This document shows, one piece after another, positions 9,102 to 17,464 of a stretch of DNA of 64,000 nt. Each line of letters begins with the position of its first letter. Positions within the stretch are counted from its first letter, which is position 1. The notes beneath the pieces were generated by a model, which made no database searches, was not told the DNA's origin, and was given only the letters and a program-made list of their open reading frames with translations. A program made the translations under genes and the position numbers. The stretch is from an uncultured Tateyamaria sp. (GTDB taxonomy: Bacteria; Pseudomonadota; Alphaproteobacteria; Rhodobacterales; Rhodobacteraceae): contig NZ_CANNES010000007.1 of NCBI RefSeq assembly GCF_947503705.1, positions 62,001 to 126,000 on the forward strand. Direction: 5' to 3'.

Positions 9102-9341
9102 ATGCCTATGCAAGCCCAAGAGATCGAAGACCTGATCCGCGAGAGCTTCCCCGACGCACAGATCACGATCACGGACCTGCGGGGCGACGGAAACCACTAT
9201 GCCGCCGAAGTCATTGACACTTCCTTTGCGGGCATGAACCGGGTCCAACAGCACCGGGCCGTGACCAAAGCGCTCAAGGGCAAGATGGACGGGAGCCACG
9301 GCGAACTGCACGCGCTTGCCCTGACGACAAAGGCCCCCTGA
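9102..9341 (+). CDS. bolA: BolA/IbaG-family protein
   Basis: 79 residues, the usual length. BolA proteins partner monothiol CGFS glutaredoxins through a shared [2Fe-2S] cluster and act in iron-sulfur trafficking and iron regulation. Family features are the N-terminal EIEDLIRESFPDAQITITDL, the central GDGNHYAAEVI, and RVQQHRAVTKALKG with the conserved histidine. GGAG lies nine bases before the ATG. The partner glutaredoxin gene grxD lies downstream after one small gene, which supports the assignment. Confidence 0.93.
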   Translation: MPMQAQEIEDLIRESFPDAQITITDLRGDGNHYAAEVIDTSFAGMNRVQQHRAVTKALKGKMDGSHGELHALALTTKAP

Positions 9342-9344
9342 CCC

Positions 9345-9650
9345 ATGGGCGTACTGGAGCTGCTCACCCGCCCCTTTCGGCGCACCGCCCGCAGGCCATT
9401 GGCCGCGCGGCGGCCCGGGCGGGACGAGATGAGACAGGTCCGCACCGTGCCTTTGGGGATGGAAGCAACCGACCTAGGGCTGGTCGACAGAGTGGCCCGC
9501 CAGAACGATGCGCTGGAACGGTCAACGCCTGTGGGCAAACGGCGCGCAGACAGCTTTGCCGCACGCGCCAGCACCGACATTGACCCCATGCCCGAAGACG
9601 AAACCTATGCCGCGCGCTACCACCGCGCCTATCAAAAGAAAGACATCTGA
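9345..9650 (+). CDS. Small basic protein of unknown function between bolA and grxD
   Basis: 101 residues, very Arg-rich at the N-terminus ([18 protein letters not shown]). It has no membrane segment or signal peptide and ends with [14 protein letters not shown]. It starts three bases after the bolA stop and ends one base before the grxD start, so it is co-translated with both. I do not recognise the family. Placement suggests a link to the BolA-Grx iron-sulfur pair or simple operon hitchhiking. Confidence 0.7.
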   Translation: MGVLELLTRPFRRTARRPLAARRPGRDEMRQVRTVPLGMEATDLGLVDRVARQNDALERSTPVGKRRADSFAARASTDIDPMPEDETYAARYHRAYQKKDI

Positions 9651-9651
9651 C

Positions 9652-10014
9652 ATGACCGATGCAAGCACCCAGATCACCGAAACCATCAATTCCAATGACG
9701 TCGTTCTCTACATGAAAGGCACCAAGTCGATGCCGCAATGCGGCTTTTCCAGCCGTGTGGCAGGTGTGCTCAATTACATGGGCGTAGAATTTGCCGACGT
9801 GAACGTGCTGGCGGATGAAGACATCCGCACTGGGATCAAGGAATTCTCGGATTGGCCCACCATCCCCCAGCTTTATGTCAAAGGCGAGTTTGTGGGCGGC
9901 TGTGACATCATCACCGAGATGACGCTGTCGGGCGAGTTGGACACACTCTTTGACGAAAACGGCGTGACCTATGACAAGGATGCCGCCGAAAAGATCCGCG
10001 AAGCCAACGGTTAA
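9652..10014 (+). CDS. grxD: Monothiol glutaredoxin Grx4/GrxD (CGFS type)
   Basis: 120 residues from the ATG at 9652. The active-site motif is MPQCGFSSR, the single-cysteine CGFS signature. Also visible are the glutathione-binding [19 protein letters not shown] and the preceding VLYMKGTK lysine. CGFS glutaredoxins coordinate a [2Fe-2S] cluster with glutathione and donate it to client proteins, often with BolA, whose gene is two positions upstream. The family normally runs about 105-120 residues. Confidence 0.95.
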   Translation: MTDASTQITETINSNDVVLYMKGTKSMPQCGFSSRVAGVLNYMGVEFADVNVLADEDIRTGIKEFSDWPTIPQLYVKGEFVGGCDIITEMTLSGELDTLFDENGVTYDKDAAEKIREANG

Positions 10015-10026
10015 TGCCAAGCGGCG

Positions 10027-10123
10027 GGCGCACCAATAGGTGCGCCTTACGGGGATGATTGCATCCTTGGGAAAACCAGACCAACAGACCGTGCTGCCCC
10101 GTAAGGCGTAGGTGTCCTACGCC
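10027..10123. repeat. REPIN-like composite inverted repeat between grxD and zapA
   Basis: Two hairpins flank a 42-base spacer in mirror arrangement. The left hairpin is GGCGCACC-AATA-GGTGCGCC (10027-10046) and the right is GGCGTAGG-TGT-CCTACGCC (10105-10123). The hairpins share an exact 12-base inverted repeat, CGCCTTACGGGG (10043-10054) and CCCCGTAAGGCG (10097-10108). This is the architecture of two REP units facing each other (a REPIN). Lying between convergent genes, it may also end transcription in both directions. Confidence 0.7.
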
Positions 10124-10133
10124 ATTCGACGCT

Positions 10134-10526
10134 CTAACCTGCCTTTTCCTCGACATCCGCGGCGAGCGCTTCGGCCCGTGCCGCCAATTCAGCCAGCGTT
10201 TCGTGCACCGCGCGGGGCACGACGGGCACCTCGATCCGCTCTGGCTCGGGCGCGCCCATGGTGCGCAGGCCTTCCAATTCGGCCTCGCGTTCTTCCAATT
10301 GCGCCTGCACCTCGGCCACCTTGTCCTCAAAGCTTGCCGTCTTGTCGGCCAGCATCAGACCCGCCATCAGCAGCATCCGCGCCTCGGGCATCCGCCCCAC
10401 CTGGTCCGACAGCACTTGGGCCTCGTCATCCAGCATCTTGGCGGCGGTGTGCAGATAATGCTCCTCGCCCTCCTGACAGGCGACGGAAAACTGGCGGCCA
10501 CCGATGGATATTGTTACTTCAGGCAT
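10134..10526 (-). CDS. zapA: Cell division protein ZapA
   Basis: 130 residues. ZapA binds and cross-links FtsZ filaments at the division ring. The N-terminus PEVTISIGGRQFSVACQEGEE is the family's globular FtsZ-binding domain, followed by RMPEARMLLMAGLMLADK and a long coiled coil (about 65-125, rich in E, A and L). It starts inside the end of the upstream gene (eight-base overlap), so the two are coupled. It is convergent with grxD across the inverted-repeat element. Confidence 0.9.
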   Translation of the reverse strand: MPEVTISIGGRQFSVACQEGEEHYLHTAAKMLDDEAQVLSDQVGRMPEARMLLMAGLMLADKTASFEDKVAEVQAQLEEREAELEGLRTMGAPEPERIEVPVVPRAVHETLAELAARAEALAADVEEKAG

Positions 10527-11010
10527 CTGAGTTCTCCCCCTCTGCCGCGTCCACTTGATCCAAGAGCGGCGTCAGCGCGCCGATAATGCTGCTGGCTTCG
10601 GCCACATCCGCGGCCCGGGCCGCGCGCAAGGCCTCAAGCTCGGCCATCATCGCCTTGTTGATCAAATGGGGCTCGCCCACGCCTTCTTCATTTGCGGTAC
10701 GCAGGGCGGCGTTGGACTGACGCAACTGGTCATTGGCCTTGCGCAGCCGCTGCAACTCTAGATCAAGGTCCGTCATCCGGGCCTCCGCCACACTGGCGCT
10801 TGCCTTGGCGTCAGCTACCGCAGCCTCATACCGCTCTTTCAGAGCGCGCAACCGTTCAGTCAGTTGTGCATTGGCCAGCTTTTCATCCTCAAGCGCGCTT
10901 TCAAGGGCTGCGCTGTCGGCGCCACCGCTCTGCGCCAGCCCGCCGACGCCGGTCGCGATCCGGTCCATCGCGGCGGTGATCCGCCTTTGAAGCTCGTCGA
11001 TGTCGCTCAT
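10519..11010 (-). CDS. Coiled-coil protein encoded upstream of zapA
   Basis: 163 residues from the ATG at 11010, behind GGAGG; the frame is open farther upstream but without similarity. It begins MSDIDELQRRITAAMDRIA and most of the rest is predicted coiled coil (EKLANAQLTERLRALKERYE onward). The end, ADVAEASSIIGALTPLLDQV, looks like a short helix pair. Its strict coupling to zapA suggests a divisome-linked role (inference); I know no biochemical function. It is divergent from tkt. Confidence 0.8.
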   Translation of the reverse strand: MSDIDELQRRITAAMDRIATGVGGLAQSGGADSAALESALEDEKLANAQLTERLRALKERYEAAVADAKASASVAEARMTDLDLELQRLRKANDQLRQSNAALRTANEEGVGEPHLINKAMMAELEALRAARAADVAEASSIIGALTPLLDQVDAAEGENSDA

Positions 11011-11272
11011 GCCCTTGCCCCTCCGCGTGCGCAATCTTGTGCGTGGATGTCGCCCGCGCCGCCAAGGCGGACGAATCGCATTCCCACTATGATTGAACGC
11101 AAGTCTAGCCAAAGGATTTCCAAAATGCGCCCCCCTTTGCGATCAACCACTTGGCGGGCGGCGTTGAAGTGCCGAGATCAGAGCGCATCGTCGCCCCTGT
11201 CCAGATCACCTTGATCTTTGGGCCTTGCCTGATATTGAGCCTCAAATCGTTTTGCCCAAAGGACGCACCCAC

Positions 11273-13288
11273 GTGGATCTGACAGCCCTTCGTACCGCCC
11301 ATCCTGACCACTGGTCCAAGGCCACCGCCATTCGAGCATTGACGCTGGACGCGGTCGCGGCGGCCAATTCCGGCCATTCCGGTATGCCCATGGGCATGGC
11401 GGACGTGGCAACCGTGCTTTTTGAAAAGCATCTGAAATTTGACGCCTCCGCCCCCAACTGGCCTGACCGCGACCGGTTCATCCTGTCGGCGGGCCATGGC
11501 TCCATGCTGCTCTATTCCCTGCTGCACCTGACAGGTTACGAGGACATGACCCTGGAGCAGATCAAGAACTTCCGCCAATGGGGCGCGATTACGGCCGGTC
11601 ATCCCGAATATGGCCACGCGGGCGGGATTGAGACAACCACCGGCCCTCTGGGTCAGGGCATCGCCAATTCGGTCGGATTTGCCATGGCCGAAGAAATCCT
11701 GCGCGCCCAATACGGCAAGAAGATCGTTGATCACTATACCTATGTCATCGCAGGCGATGGCTGCCTCATGGAAGGGGTCAGCCAAGAGGCGATTACACTG
11801 GCGGGCCGTCATCAGCTCGGCAAGCTGATCGTGTTCTGGGACAACAACAACATCACCATCGATGGCCCCGTGACCCTGTCGGATACCACCGATCAGCCGC
11901 AGCGTTTCAAATCCGCAGGCTGGGCGGTGATCGAGATCGACGGCCACGACCCTGACGCCATTGACGCCGCCATCACCAAGGCCAAGAGCCAGGGCAAGCC
12001 AACGATGATCGCTTGCAAGACCCACATCGCGCTGGGTCACGCGGCACAGGACACGTCCAAAGGCCACGGCGCTTTGACCGATGCCGACCAGATGGCCGCC
12101 GCCAAGGAAGCCTACGGTTGGACCACAGGGCCCTTCGATGTGCCTAATGACGTGAAATCGGCATGGGAGGCCATCGGCGCCCGCGGCGCCTCCGAGCGGG
12201 AGGCGTGGGAAGCCCGCTTTGCCTCCGTTTCCGGCAACAAGCAGAACAACTTCAACCGGGCCATGGCCCGAGACGTGCCCAAAAAGCTCAGCGCCACCGT
12301 CAAGGCGTTCAAGAAACAGATGTCCGAAGCGGCCCCCAAGCTGGCAACACGGGCAGCGTCCGAAAAGGCGCTTGAGGTCTTGAACCCGGTCATGCCCGAA
12401 ACCGTGGGCGGGTCGGCGGACCTGACCGGCTCCAACAACACCAAGACCTCTGATCTGGGTGTCTTTGACATCGACAATCGTGGCGGGCGCTATGTCTATT
12501 GGGGCGTGCGCGAGCATGGGATGGCCGCGGCCATGAACGGCATGGCCCTGCACGGCGGCATTCGCCCCTATGGCGGCACGTTCATGTGTTTCACCGATTA
12601 TGCGCGCCCCGCGATGCGGCTCGCGGCACTGATGAAAATCCCCACGACCTTTGTCATGACCCACGACAGCATAGGTCTGGGCGAAGACGGCCCGACCCAC
12701 CAGCCGGTCGAGCATCTGGCAATCAGCCGCGCCACCCCCAACACGCATGTGTACCGTCCCGCCGACGCGGTGGAGACGGCAGAGGCCTGGGAACTGGCGC
12801 TGTCGTCAAAAGAGACGCCCTCGGTCCTGTCGCTGACCCGTCAGGGGCTGCCCACCGTGCGGACGGAACATAAGCTCAAGAACCTGACGGCCCAAGGGGC
12901 TTATGTGCTGGCCGAAGCCGAAGGCAAGCGTCAGGCGCTGCTGATGGCCACAGGCTCTGAAGTATCAATTGCGCTGGCCGCCCGCGACATCCTGCAAGAG
13001 GCCGGGATCGGCACACGCGTTGTGTCCATGCCCTGCTGGGAGTTGTTCGAGGAACAGGACGAGGCTTACCGCCGCCGCGTGCTGCCTGCGGGTCCCGTCC
13101 GGGTTGCGGTCGAGGCAGGCATCCGCTTTGGCTGGGATCGTTGGCTTTATGGCGAACGGGGCCGCCGCGAAAAAGGTGCCTTTGTCGGCATGCACGACTT
13201 TGGGGCCTCTGCGCCAGCCAATGTGCTGTTCGAGAAATACGAGATCACACCCGAGGCGATCGTCGCCAAGGTCAAAGAGATGCTTTAA
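11273..13288 (+). CDS. tkt: Transketolase
   Basis: 671 residues from a GTG at 11273, with AAAGGA (11258-11263) nine bases upstream; an in-frame TTG at 11225 lacks a ribosome site and would add residues unlike the family. Transketolase moves two-carbon units in the pentose phosphate and Calvin cycles using thiamine diphosphate. Visible are [32 protein letters not shown], the ThDP motif GDGCLMEG with DNNNITIDG, and [15 protein letters not shown] in the pyrimidine domain. Two gap genes lie downstream and a pgk gene elsewhere in the window. The stop overlaps that of the convergent beta-helix gene by four bases (TTAA). Confidence 0.96.
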   Translation: MDLTALRTAHPDHWSKATAIRALTLDAVAAANSGHSGMPMGMADVATVLFEKHLKFDASAPNWPDRDRFILSAGHGSMLLYSLLHLTGYEDMTLEQIKNFRQWGAITAGHPEYGHAGGIETTTGPLGQGIANSVGFAMAEEILRAQYGKKIVDHYTYVIAGDGCLMEGVSQEAITLAGRHQLGKLIVFWDNNNITIDGPVTLSDTTDQPQRFKSAGWAVIEIDGHDPDAIDAAITKAKSQGKPTMIACKTHIALGHAAQDTSKGHGALTDADQMAAAKEAYGWTTGPFDVPNDVKSAWEAIGARGASEREAWEARFASVSGNKQNNFNRAMARDVPKKLSATVKAFKKQMSEAAPKLATRAASEKALEVLNPVMPETVGGSADLTGSNNTKTSDLGVFDIDNRGGRYVYWGVREHGMAAAMNGMALHGGIRPYGGTFMCFTDYARPAMRLAALMKIPTTFVMTHDSIGLGEDGPTHQPVEHLAISRATPNTHVYRPADAVETAEAWELALSSKETPSVLSLTRQGLPTVRTEHKLKNLTAQGAYVLAEAEGKRQALLMATGSEVSIALAARDILQEAGIGTRVVSMPCWELFEEQDEAYRRRVLPAGPVRVAVEAGIRFGWDRWLYGERGRREKGAFVGMHDFGASAPANVLFEKYEITPEAIVAKVKEML

Positions 13289-14853
13289 ACCAGCTCTGGC
13301 GCGGTCTCTGCCCAGGGATCGCGCCAATGCGCCAGACCGAGCGCCGCAATATCCTGCGCGCCCAGGGGTTTGTCGCCCGGCACGATGATCGGCCCCAGCG
13401 CCGTCTCAAGGCGCAAGGGTCTGCTGCGCCGCCCTCCAACGTCCAAGGTGGGACGCAACGCACCATCCCAACCACCAAGTGTACGATCCATCGCCGGTCT
13501 TGCGGGCGTGCTGCCTTGCGCGGGGTCAAAAACCTGCGCGACGCCGACACCGTCAAGCAACCCCTTTTTGCCCCGGTAGGCATGCGGGAACCCTACCGCA
13601 TCGCTGACCATTCCTTCGATGTTCACGCCGGACCACTCCAACCCTTTGAAGGGATGTCGCTGTTTTGCGGCGGATTGCGGATGCCACTGCGGCAGCATGC
13701 CCATAAGCGAAAACGCGTCGTGCAGTTGCGCCGTCTCGCCCCGCTTCACATAAGACGTGCGCATCAGCATCGAATTGTAGAGACACCAGAAACCGGCGCG
13801 CGCTTGCGGCTCCTTGCCCGTTTCGGGTTTGAACAGTTTCAGGAATTTGCCGCCCTGCGGGTTCTGCCCATCATCGCCATTGGCCTTGATCAAGCCCGGG
13901 CGGTGATCGTTCAAGAGCCAGTTGCCGACGATAAACAGGTCGCGCGAGGCGACCTGATCCACCGAGATGACGCCATGTACCCCGTAAAATCGGTTATTGA
14001 AGACGCGCCAGTTCTGCGCGCCCTTTTCAGGCTCAACAGCGTTGTCACGGATAAAGGAAAAGTGGTTGTCATAGATCGCCACATCGCGATTGCGGGCCAC
14101 CTCTGGCCCATCAGCACCATAGGCGATGTGGTCTGGACCGGGGCGCATATCCAGACGGATCGCATTAAAGGCGTGGCGAATGTCACAGCCGCGCACGACG
14201 ATCTGCCCTTGCACGTCAAAGCTGCCCAGAAAGGCCCCGTTGAAATAGCTCGCGTCAAAGCTCTTGGATTGCCCTTTGACCTCGGCCCAACTGACCACCC
14301 CGCGCCACATGTGGAAATCAGGGTCTTGCACCCAACTGCACCCTTCAATCGTCATGTGATGCGTCGGGCGGTCGGGCCGTTGACGGGCATAGATGAAAAA
14401 ACGCCCACCCACCGCGTGGCAGTCACGCACTGTGACATGACGGACCGAACGCATATATATCGCAGTAGGCCAGGCATTTTCAAAATTCAGCCCATCCAGC
14501 ACAATATGATCCACAAAGAACATCCGGATCACCGCGAAATCGCCGTCCAGCGGCTTCATCCCACCATGACGACCATCGTCGCGGTGGCGCCCCCCGTCGA
14601 GCATCGCAATGCCGTCTTTGGGGCCGCGAATGATGATGGGCTGTTCTGCGGTGCCGGACACGGTGATTGTGACCGGTTGGTGATATTCCCCCGGCATCAA
14701 TTCGATCACGTCACCGGGGCGGGCGCGGTTGATCGCCGTTTGCAGATCAAAGGCCCAGACCGTTTCAAAAGCCTGTGCCTCTGCATCCCCGACAACTTCG
14801 ATCACCCTGCGCTGGTAAGGACGGGTCGTGGGGGCGGCGTAATGTGTTGTCAT
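13285..14853 (-). CDS. Right-handed parallel beta-helix protein
   Basis: 522 residues from the ATG at 14853 (AAGG upstream); a TTG at 14880 is an alternative. The N-terminal part ([20 protein letters not shown]) is the start typical of pectate-lyase-like beta-helix folds that deal with polysaccharide. It is followed by ladder rungs such as [25 protein letters not shown]-like turns and [20 protein letters not shown]. No signal peptide is visible, odd for a carbohydrate-acting enzyme, so it may be cytoplasmic or exported by an unusual route. Substrate and activity cannot be told. It converges on tkt with overlapping stop codons. Confidence 0.7.
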   Translation of the reverse strand: MTTHYAAPTTRPYQRRVIEVVGDAEAQAFETVWAFDLQTAINRARPGDVIELMPGEYHQPVTITVSGTAEQPIIIRGPKDGIAMLDGGRHRDDGRHGGMKPLDGDFAVIRMFFVDHIVLDGLNFENAWPTAIYMRSVRHVTVRDCHAVGGRFFIYARQRPDRPTHHMTIEGCSWVQDPDFHMWRGVVSWAEVKGQSKSFDASYFNGAFLGSFDVQGQIVVRGCDIRHAFNAIRLDMRPGPDHIAYGADGPEVARNRDVAIYDNHFSFIRDNAVEPEKGAQNWRVFNNRFYGVHGVISVDQVASRDLFIVGNWLLNDHRPGLIKANGDDGQNPQGGKFLKLFKPETGKEPQARAGFWCLYNSMLMRTSYVKRGETAQLHDAFSLMGMLPQWHPQSAAKQRHPFKGLEWSGVNIEGMVSDAVGFPHAYRGKKGLLDGVGVAQVFDPAQGSTPARPAMDRTLGGWDGALRPTLDVGGRRSRPLRLETALGPIIVPGDKPLGAQDIAALGLAHWRDPWAETAPELV

Positions 14854-14950
14854 TGCAAAAACCTTGGACCAATCGCCCAAAGCCTAGCGGCAACCATGGG
14901 ATGAAATCCACAGTTTTTGCCGCCCTGCCTTTTTGTGCGCACCGCCCCTG

Positions 14951-15907
14951 TCAGACCGCCTTGGGTGCGACTGCGCGCCAGACTGGCGTGATAACCCTTT
15001 CGCCCAGAGGGATCAGAACAAAGCCCAAGGCCAGCCCGAGGATGCCGTCAATCGTGGCTTTGGTCGCCCATTCCACAAAGCCCGATCCGTTGCCCACAGC
15101 TTTGCCAATGCCGTAAACCACGTCTTCGGGCCAATGCCAGCCGGTTTCGGCCAACCCATGCAGGATAATCGAGCCACCAACCCAAAGCATGGCGGCGGTG
15201 CCGATGATGGTCAGCAGTTTGAGAAATCCGGGCATGACCTTGACGATGCCACGACCCAAGGCGCGAGTGGGGCTCAACCGGCCATTGGCGGCCATCGCCA
15301 TGCCCACATCGTCTGCCTTCACGATGATCGCGACCGACCCATAGACGGCCACGGTGATCATGATGGCCACGGCAGCCAGTGTTGCGGCCTCCATCCAGAT
15401 ATTGCTTTCCGGGATGGCAGCCAGCGAGATCGTCATGATCTCAGCCGAGAGGATAAAGTCGGTCTTGATCGCCCCTTGGGCCTTCTGCTCTTCAAGATGT
15501 GCGGGGTCTTCAATGGTGTCGGCTTTGCCCTCGTAATCCTCGTGACCGTGGCCCCAGCCCAGCACATGCGCCACTTTTTCAGCGCCCTCAAAGCACAAAT
15601 AGGCGCCGCCCAACATCAACAGGATGGGGATTGCCCAAGGGGCGAATGAGGCCAGCAAGAGACCCACCGGCAGAAGATAGAGCAGCTTGTTCTTGAACGA
15701 GCCTTTGGCAATGCGCCAGATGATTGGCAATTCACGTTCGGCGGCAAAGCCTTGAACATATTTCGGCGTAACCGCAGCATCGTCGATCACCGCACCCGCC
15801 GCCTTGGACCCCGCCTTGGCCGCCTGCCCGATCACGTCATCGACTGACGCAGCCGCCACTTTGGCGATTCCCGCGACGTCATCCAACAGGGCCAATAATC
15901 CACTCAT
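14951..15907 (-). CDS. DUF808 (YedI-type) inner-membrane protein
   Basis: 318 residues from the ATG at 15907, eight bases after GGAG. The N-terminus SGLLALLDDVAGIAKVAAAS with DVIGQAAKAGSKAAGAVIDD is the hallmark of the DUF808 family. Several membrane segments follow (LLYLLPVGLLLASFAPWAI, WMEAATLAAVAIMITVAVYG, LLTIIGTAAMLWVGGSII, IDGILGLALGFVLIPLG). The cytoplasmic His/Glu loop GWGHGHEDYEG is also typical. Biochemical function is unknown. It is divergent from the first gap gene and shares a promoter region holding three TTAGCG-type sites. Confidence 0.88.
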   Translation of the reverse strand: MSGLLALLDDVAGIAKVAAASVDDVIGQAAKAGSKAAGAVIDDAAVTPKYVQGFAAERELPIIWRIAKGSFKNKLLYLLPVGLLLASFAPWAIPILLMLGGAYLCFEGAEKVAHVLGWGHGHEDYEGKADTIEDPAHLEEQKAQGAIKTDFILSAEIMTISLAAIPESNIWMEAATLAAVAIMITVAVYGSVAIIVKADDVGMAMAANGRLSPTRALGRGIVKVMPGFLKLLTIIGTAAMLWVGGSIILHGLAETGWHWPEDVVYGIGKAVGNGSGFVEWATKATIDGILGLALGFVLIPLGERVITPVWRAVAPKAV

Positions 15908-15928
15908 CACGCATTCTCCGTTTGGTCA

Positions 15929-16013
15929 TCTAACGTTAGCGCATAACATCGGTTCCGCCACCTGCAAACTGTTAGCGCGAACTGAGGACGCATTGCCACG
16001 TTTATCGCTAACA
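15929..16013. promoter_or_regulatory. Cluster of three TTAACG/TTAGCG-type operator-like sites
   Basis: In the divergent region between the DUF808 gene and gap lie CTAACGTTAG (15930-15939, perfect palindrome), TGTTAGCGCGAACT (15970-15983) and GTTTATCGCTAACA (16000-16013). All resemble the near-perfect TGTTAGCGTTAACA upstream of the second gap gene. CG-centred palindromes of this kind are typical of LacI-family regulators of central carbon metabolism in alphaproteobacteria (CceR/PckR type); that link is inference. Confidence 0.5.
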
Positions 16014-16110
16014 CGCTGATTTTCTGCGGTAATCAGGCTTTCCCGGTTGGGCCACCCCGGCTATCACCGCATTCAACAGTACACAATGCGTTGCAGATGG
16101 GACCAAGAGC

Positions 16111-17112
16111 ATGACGATCAGAGTTGGTATCAACGGGTTTGGACGCATCGGGCGGTGCACGCTGTCACATATCGCAACCTCGCTGCGCAACGACATTGAT
16201 GTGGTCGCGGTAAATGCTACGGGCCCGCTGGAGACGGCGGCACATTTGATGAAATACGACTCGATCCACGGTCGGTTTCCAAATGAGATCAAGGTTAGCA
16301 ATGACACGATGGACCTGGGCCGTGGCCCGATCCGCATGATGTCGACCTATGACATGAACGAGCTGGACTGGGACGGCGTCGATGTGGTTCTGGAATGCAC
16401 CGGCAAGTTTAACGATGGCACCAAAGCCGCTGTCCACCTTGAACGGGGTGCGAAAAAGGTGCTGTTGTCCGCGCCGGGCAAGAACGTGGACAAAACCATC
16501 GTCTTTGGCGTGAATGACGACCTGCTGGCCGCGAACGACCGGATGATTTCCAACGGGTCTTGCACCACGAACTGCCTGGCCCCTCTGGCCAAGGTGCTGA
16601 GCGAAACAGTGGGGATCGAGCATGGCATCATGACCACGATCCACAGCTACACAGGTGATCAACCGACCCTGGACCGTCGCCACGATGACCTCTACCGCGC
16701 GCGCGCAGCCGCCATGGCGATGATCCCCACCTCGACCGGGGCGGCCAAAGCCCTGGGCGAAGTACTGCCGGAACTGGCGGGTAAGTTGGACGGCACGGCG
16801 ATGCGGGTGCCCACGCCGAACGTCTCTGCCGTGGACCTCACATTCGAGGCCAGCCGCGATGTCACCGCAGAAGAAGTCAACGCGGCCGTCGAAGAGGCCG
16901 CACGCGGCCCCATTGGTCGGGTCTTGGCCTATGACGCAGAACAGAAAGTTTCGGTTGATTTCAACCACACCGAATTCTCGTCGATCTTTGCCCCCGACCA
17001 GACCAAAGTGGTGGGCAAACGGCTGGTCCGTGTGCTGGCGTGGTACGACAACGAATGGGCATTCTCTGTCCGCATGGCGGATGTCGCGGCGGCCATGGGG
17101 CGGCTCGTCTAA
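16111..17112 (+). CDS. gap: Glyceraldehyde-3-phosphate dehydrogenase paralogue 1
   Basis: 333 residues. The Rossmann start [16 protein letters not shown], catalytic NGSCTTNCLAPLAKVL and C-terminal WYDNEWAFSVRMAD are intact. After the second strand the sequence is VVAVNATGPLETAAH: the aspartate (D32 in the classical numbering) that selects NAD is replaced by alanine. The later LDRRHDDL replaces the L-P pair of strict NAD enzymes with R-R. This pattern resembles Bacillus GapB-type enzymes that accept NADP and work in the gluconeogenic direction (family knowledge; inference here). The second copy at 17465 keeps the aspartate. A stem-loop terminator follows. Confidence 0.95.
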   Translation: MTIRVGINGFGRIGRCTLSHIATSLRNDIDVVAVNATGPLETAAHLMKYDSIHGRFPNEIKVSNDTMDLGRGPIRMMSTYDMNELDWDGVDVVLECTGKFNDGTKAAVHLERGAKKVLLSAPGKNVDKTIVFGVNDDLLAANDRMISNGSCTTNCLAPLAKVLSETVGIEHGIMTTIHSYTGDQPTLDRRHDDLYRARAAAMAMIPTSTGAAKALGEVLPELAGKLDGTAMRVPTPNVSAVDLTFEASRDVTAEEVNAAVEEAARGPIGRVLAYDAEQKVSVDFNHTEFSSIFAPDQTKVVGKRLVRVLAWYDNEWAFSVRMADVAAAMGRLV

Positions 17113-17140
17113 AACCGGCCAAAGACTTGCAAGCATAAGG

Positions 17141-17170
17141 TGGGGCTGTCACAACGGCCCTGCCCTTTTT
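17141..17170 (+). terminator. Terminator after the first gap gene
   Basis: GGGCTGT-CACA-ACGGCCC stem-loop (17143-17160, one G-T pair), then TGCCC and six T (17165-17170). It may be partial, since a small ORF and the second gap gene follow. Confidence 0.6.
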
Positions 17171-17189
17171 TGTTCAAGCACGGGATCTG

Positions 17190-17333
17190 ATGACAAATCG
17201 CAGCGCTTTCATTCTTGGCCTGATCCTTGTGATCGCAATAACGGTCGATGTGAGGCTCTACGGCTCTGACCACGTGATCTTTCTGGGGAAAAAACTCACT
17301 GAATTGTTGGAATGGCTCGCCTTCTGGCGCTGA
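17190..17333 (+). CDS. 47-residue single-span membrane protein between the gap genes
   Basis: A short ORF: MTNRSAFILGLILVIAITVD begins a single hydrophobic segment (residues 6-19), and the ORF ends KKLTELLEWLAFWR. The ribosome site is weak (GGGA four bases upstream). Its position between two gap genes, the N-terminal helix plus amphipathic Trp-rich tail, and the lack of stops all fit a real small membrane protein. I recall similar short ORFs beside gap in related genomes, sometimes mislabelled as GAPDH, but cannot verify this. Function unknown. Confidence 0.6.
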   Translation: MTNRSAFILGLILVIAITVDVRLYGSDHVIFLGKKLTELLEWLAFWR

Positions 17334-17376
17334 TGTCGCAGGGTTGCAGCGGTTGACACCTCCGCCAAAATCGAGT

Positions 17377-17390
17377 TGTTAGCGTTAACA
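17377..17390 (+). promoter_or_regulatory. CG-centred palindrome (operator) upstream of the second gap
   Basis: TGTTAGCGTTAACA, a 14-base near-perfect palindrome, lies 75 bases before the ATG. A TTGACA at 17353-17358 would place the -10 region on this site, a good position for repression. It matches the half-sites found upstream of the first gap gene. Confidence 0.6.
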
Positions 17391-17464
17391 GCAATGGGCG
17401 GTCACAAGGTGACGCCCCTGTCGTCGTTTTGAGCGACAGTCCAACACCAGATGTGAGGGATATC

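Noticed and set aside
10015-10133. Possible 6S RNA gene beside zapA
   Set aside because: The space is only about 120 bases and is filled by the inverted-repeat element; the long bulged 6S hairpin is not seen.
11105-12748. 547-residue minus-strand ORF opposite transketolase
   Set aside because: Antisense shadow: transketolase is full length with all motifs, and the antisense product is His/Gly-rich without similarity.
13141-14904. 587-residue plus-strand ORF opposite the beta-helix gene
   Set aside because: Antisense shadow; starts inside tkt and has no recognisable domain.
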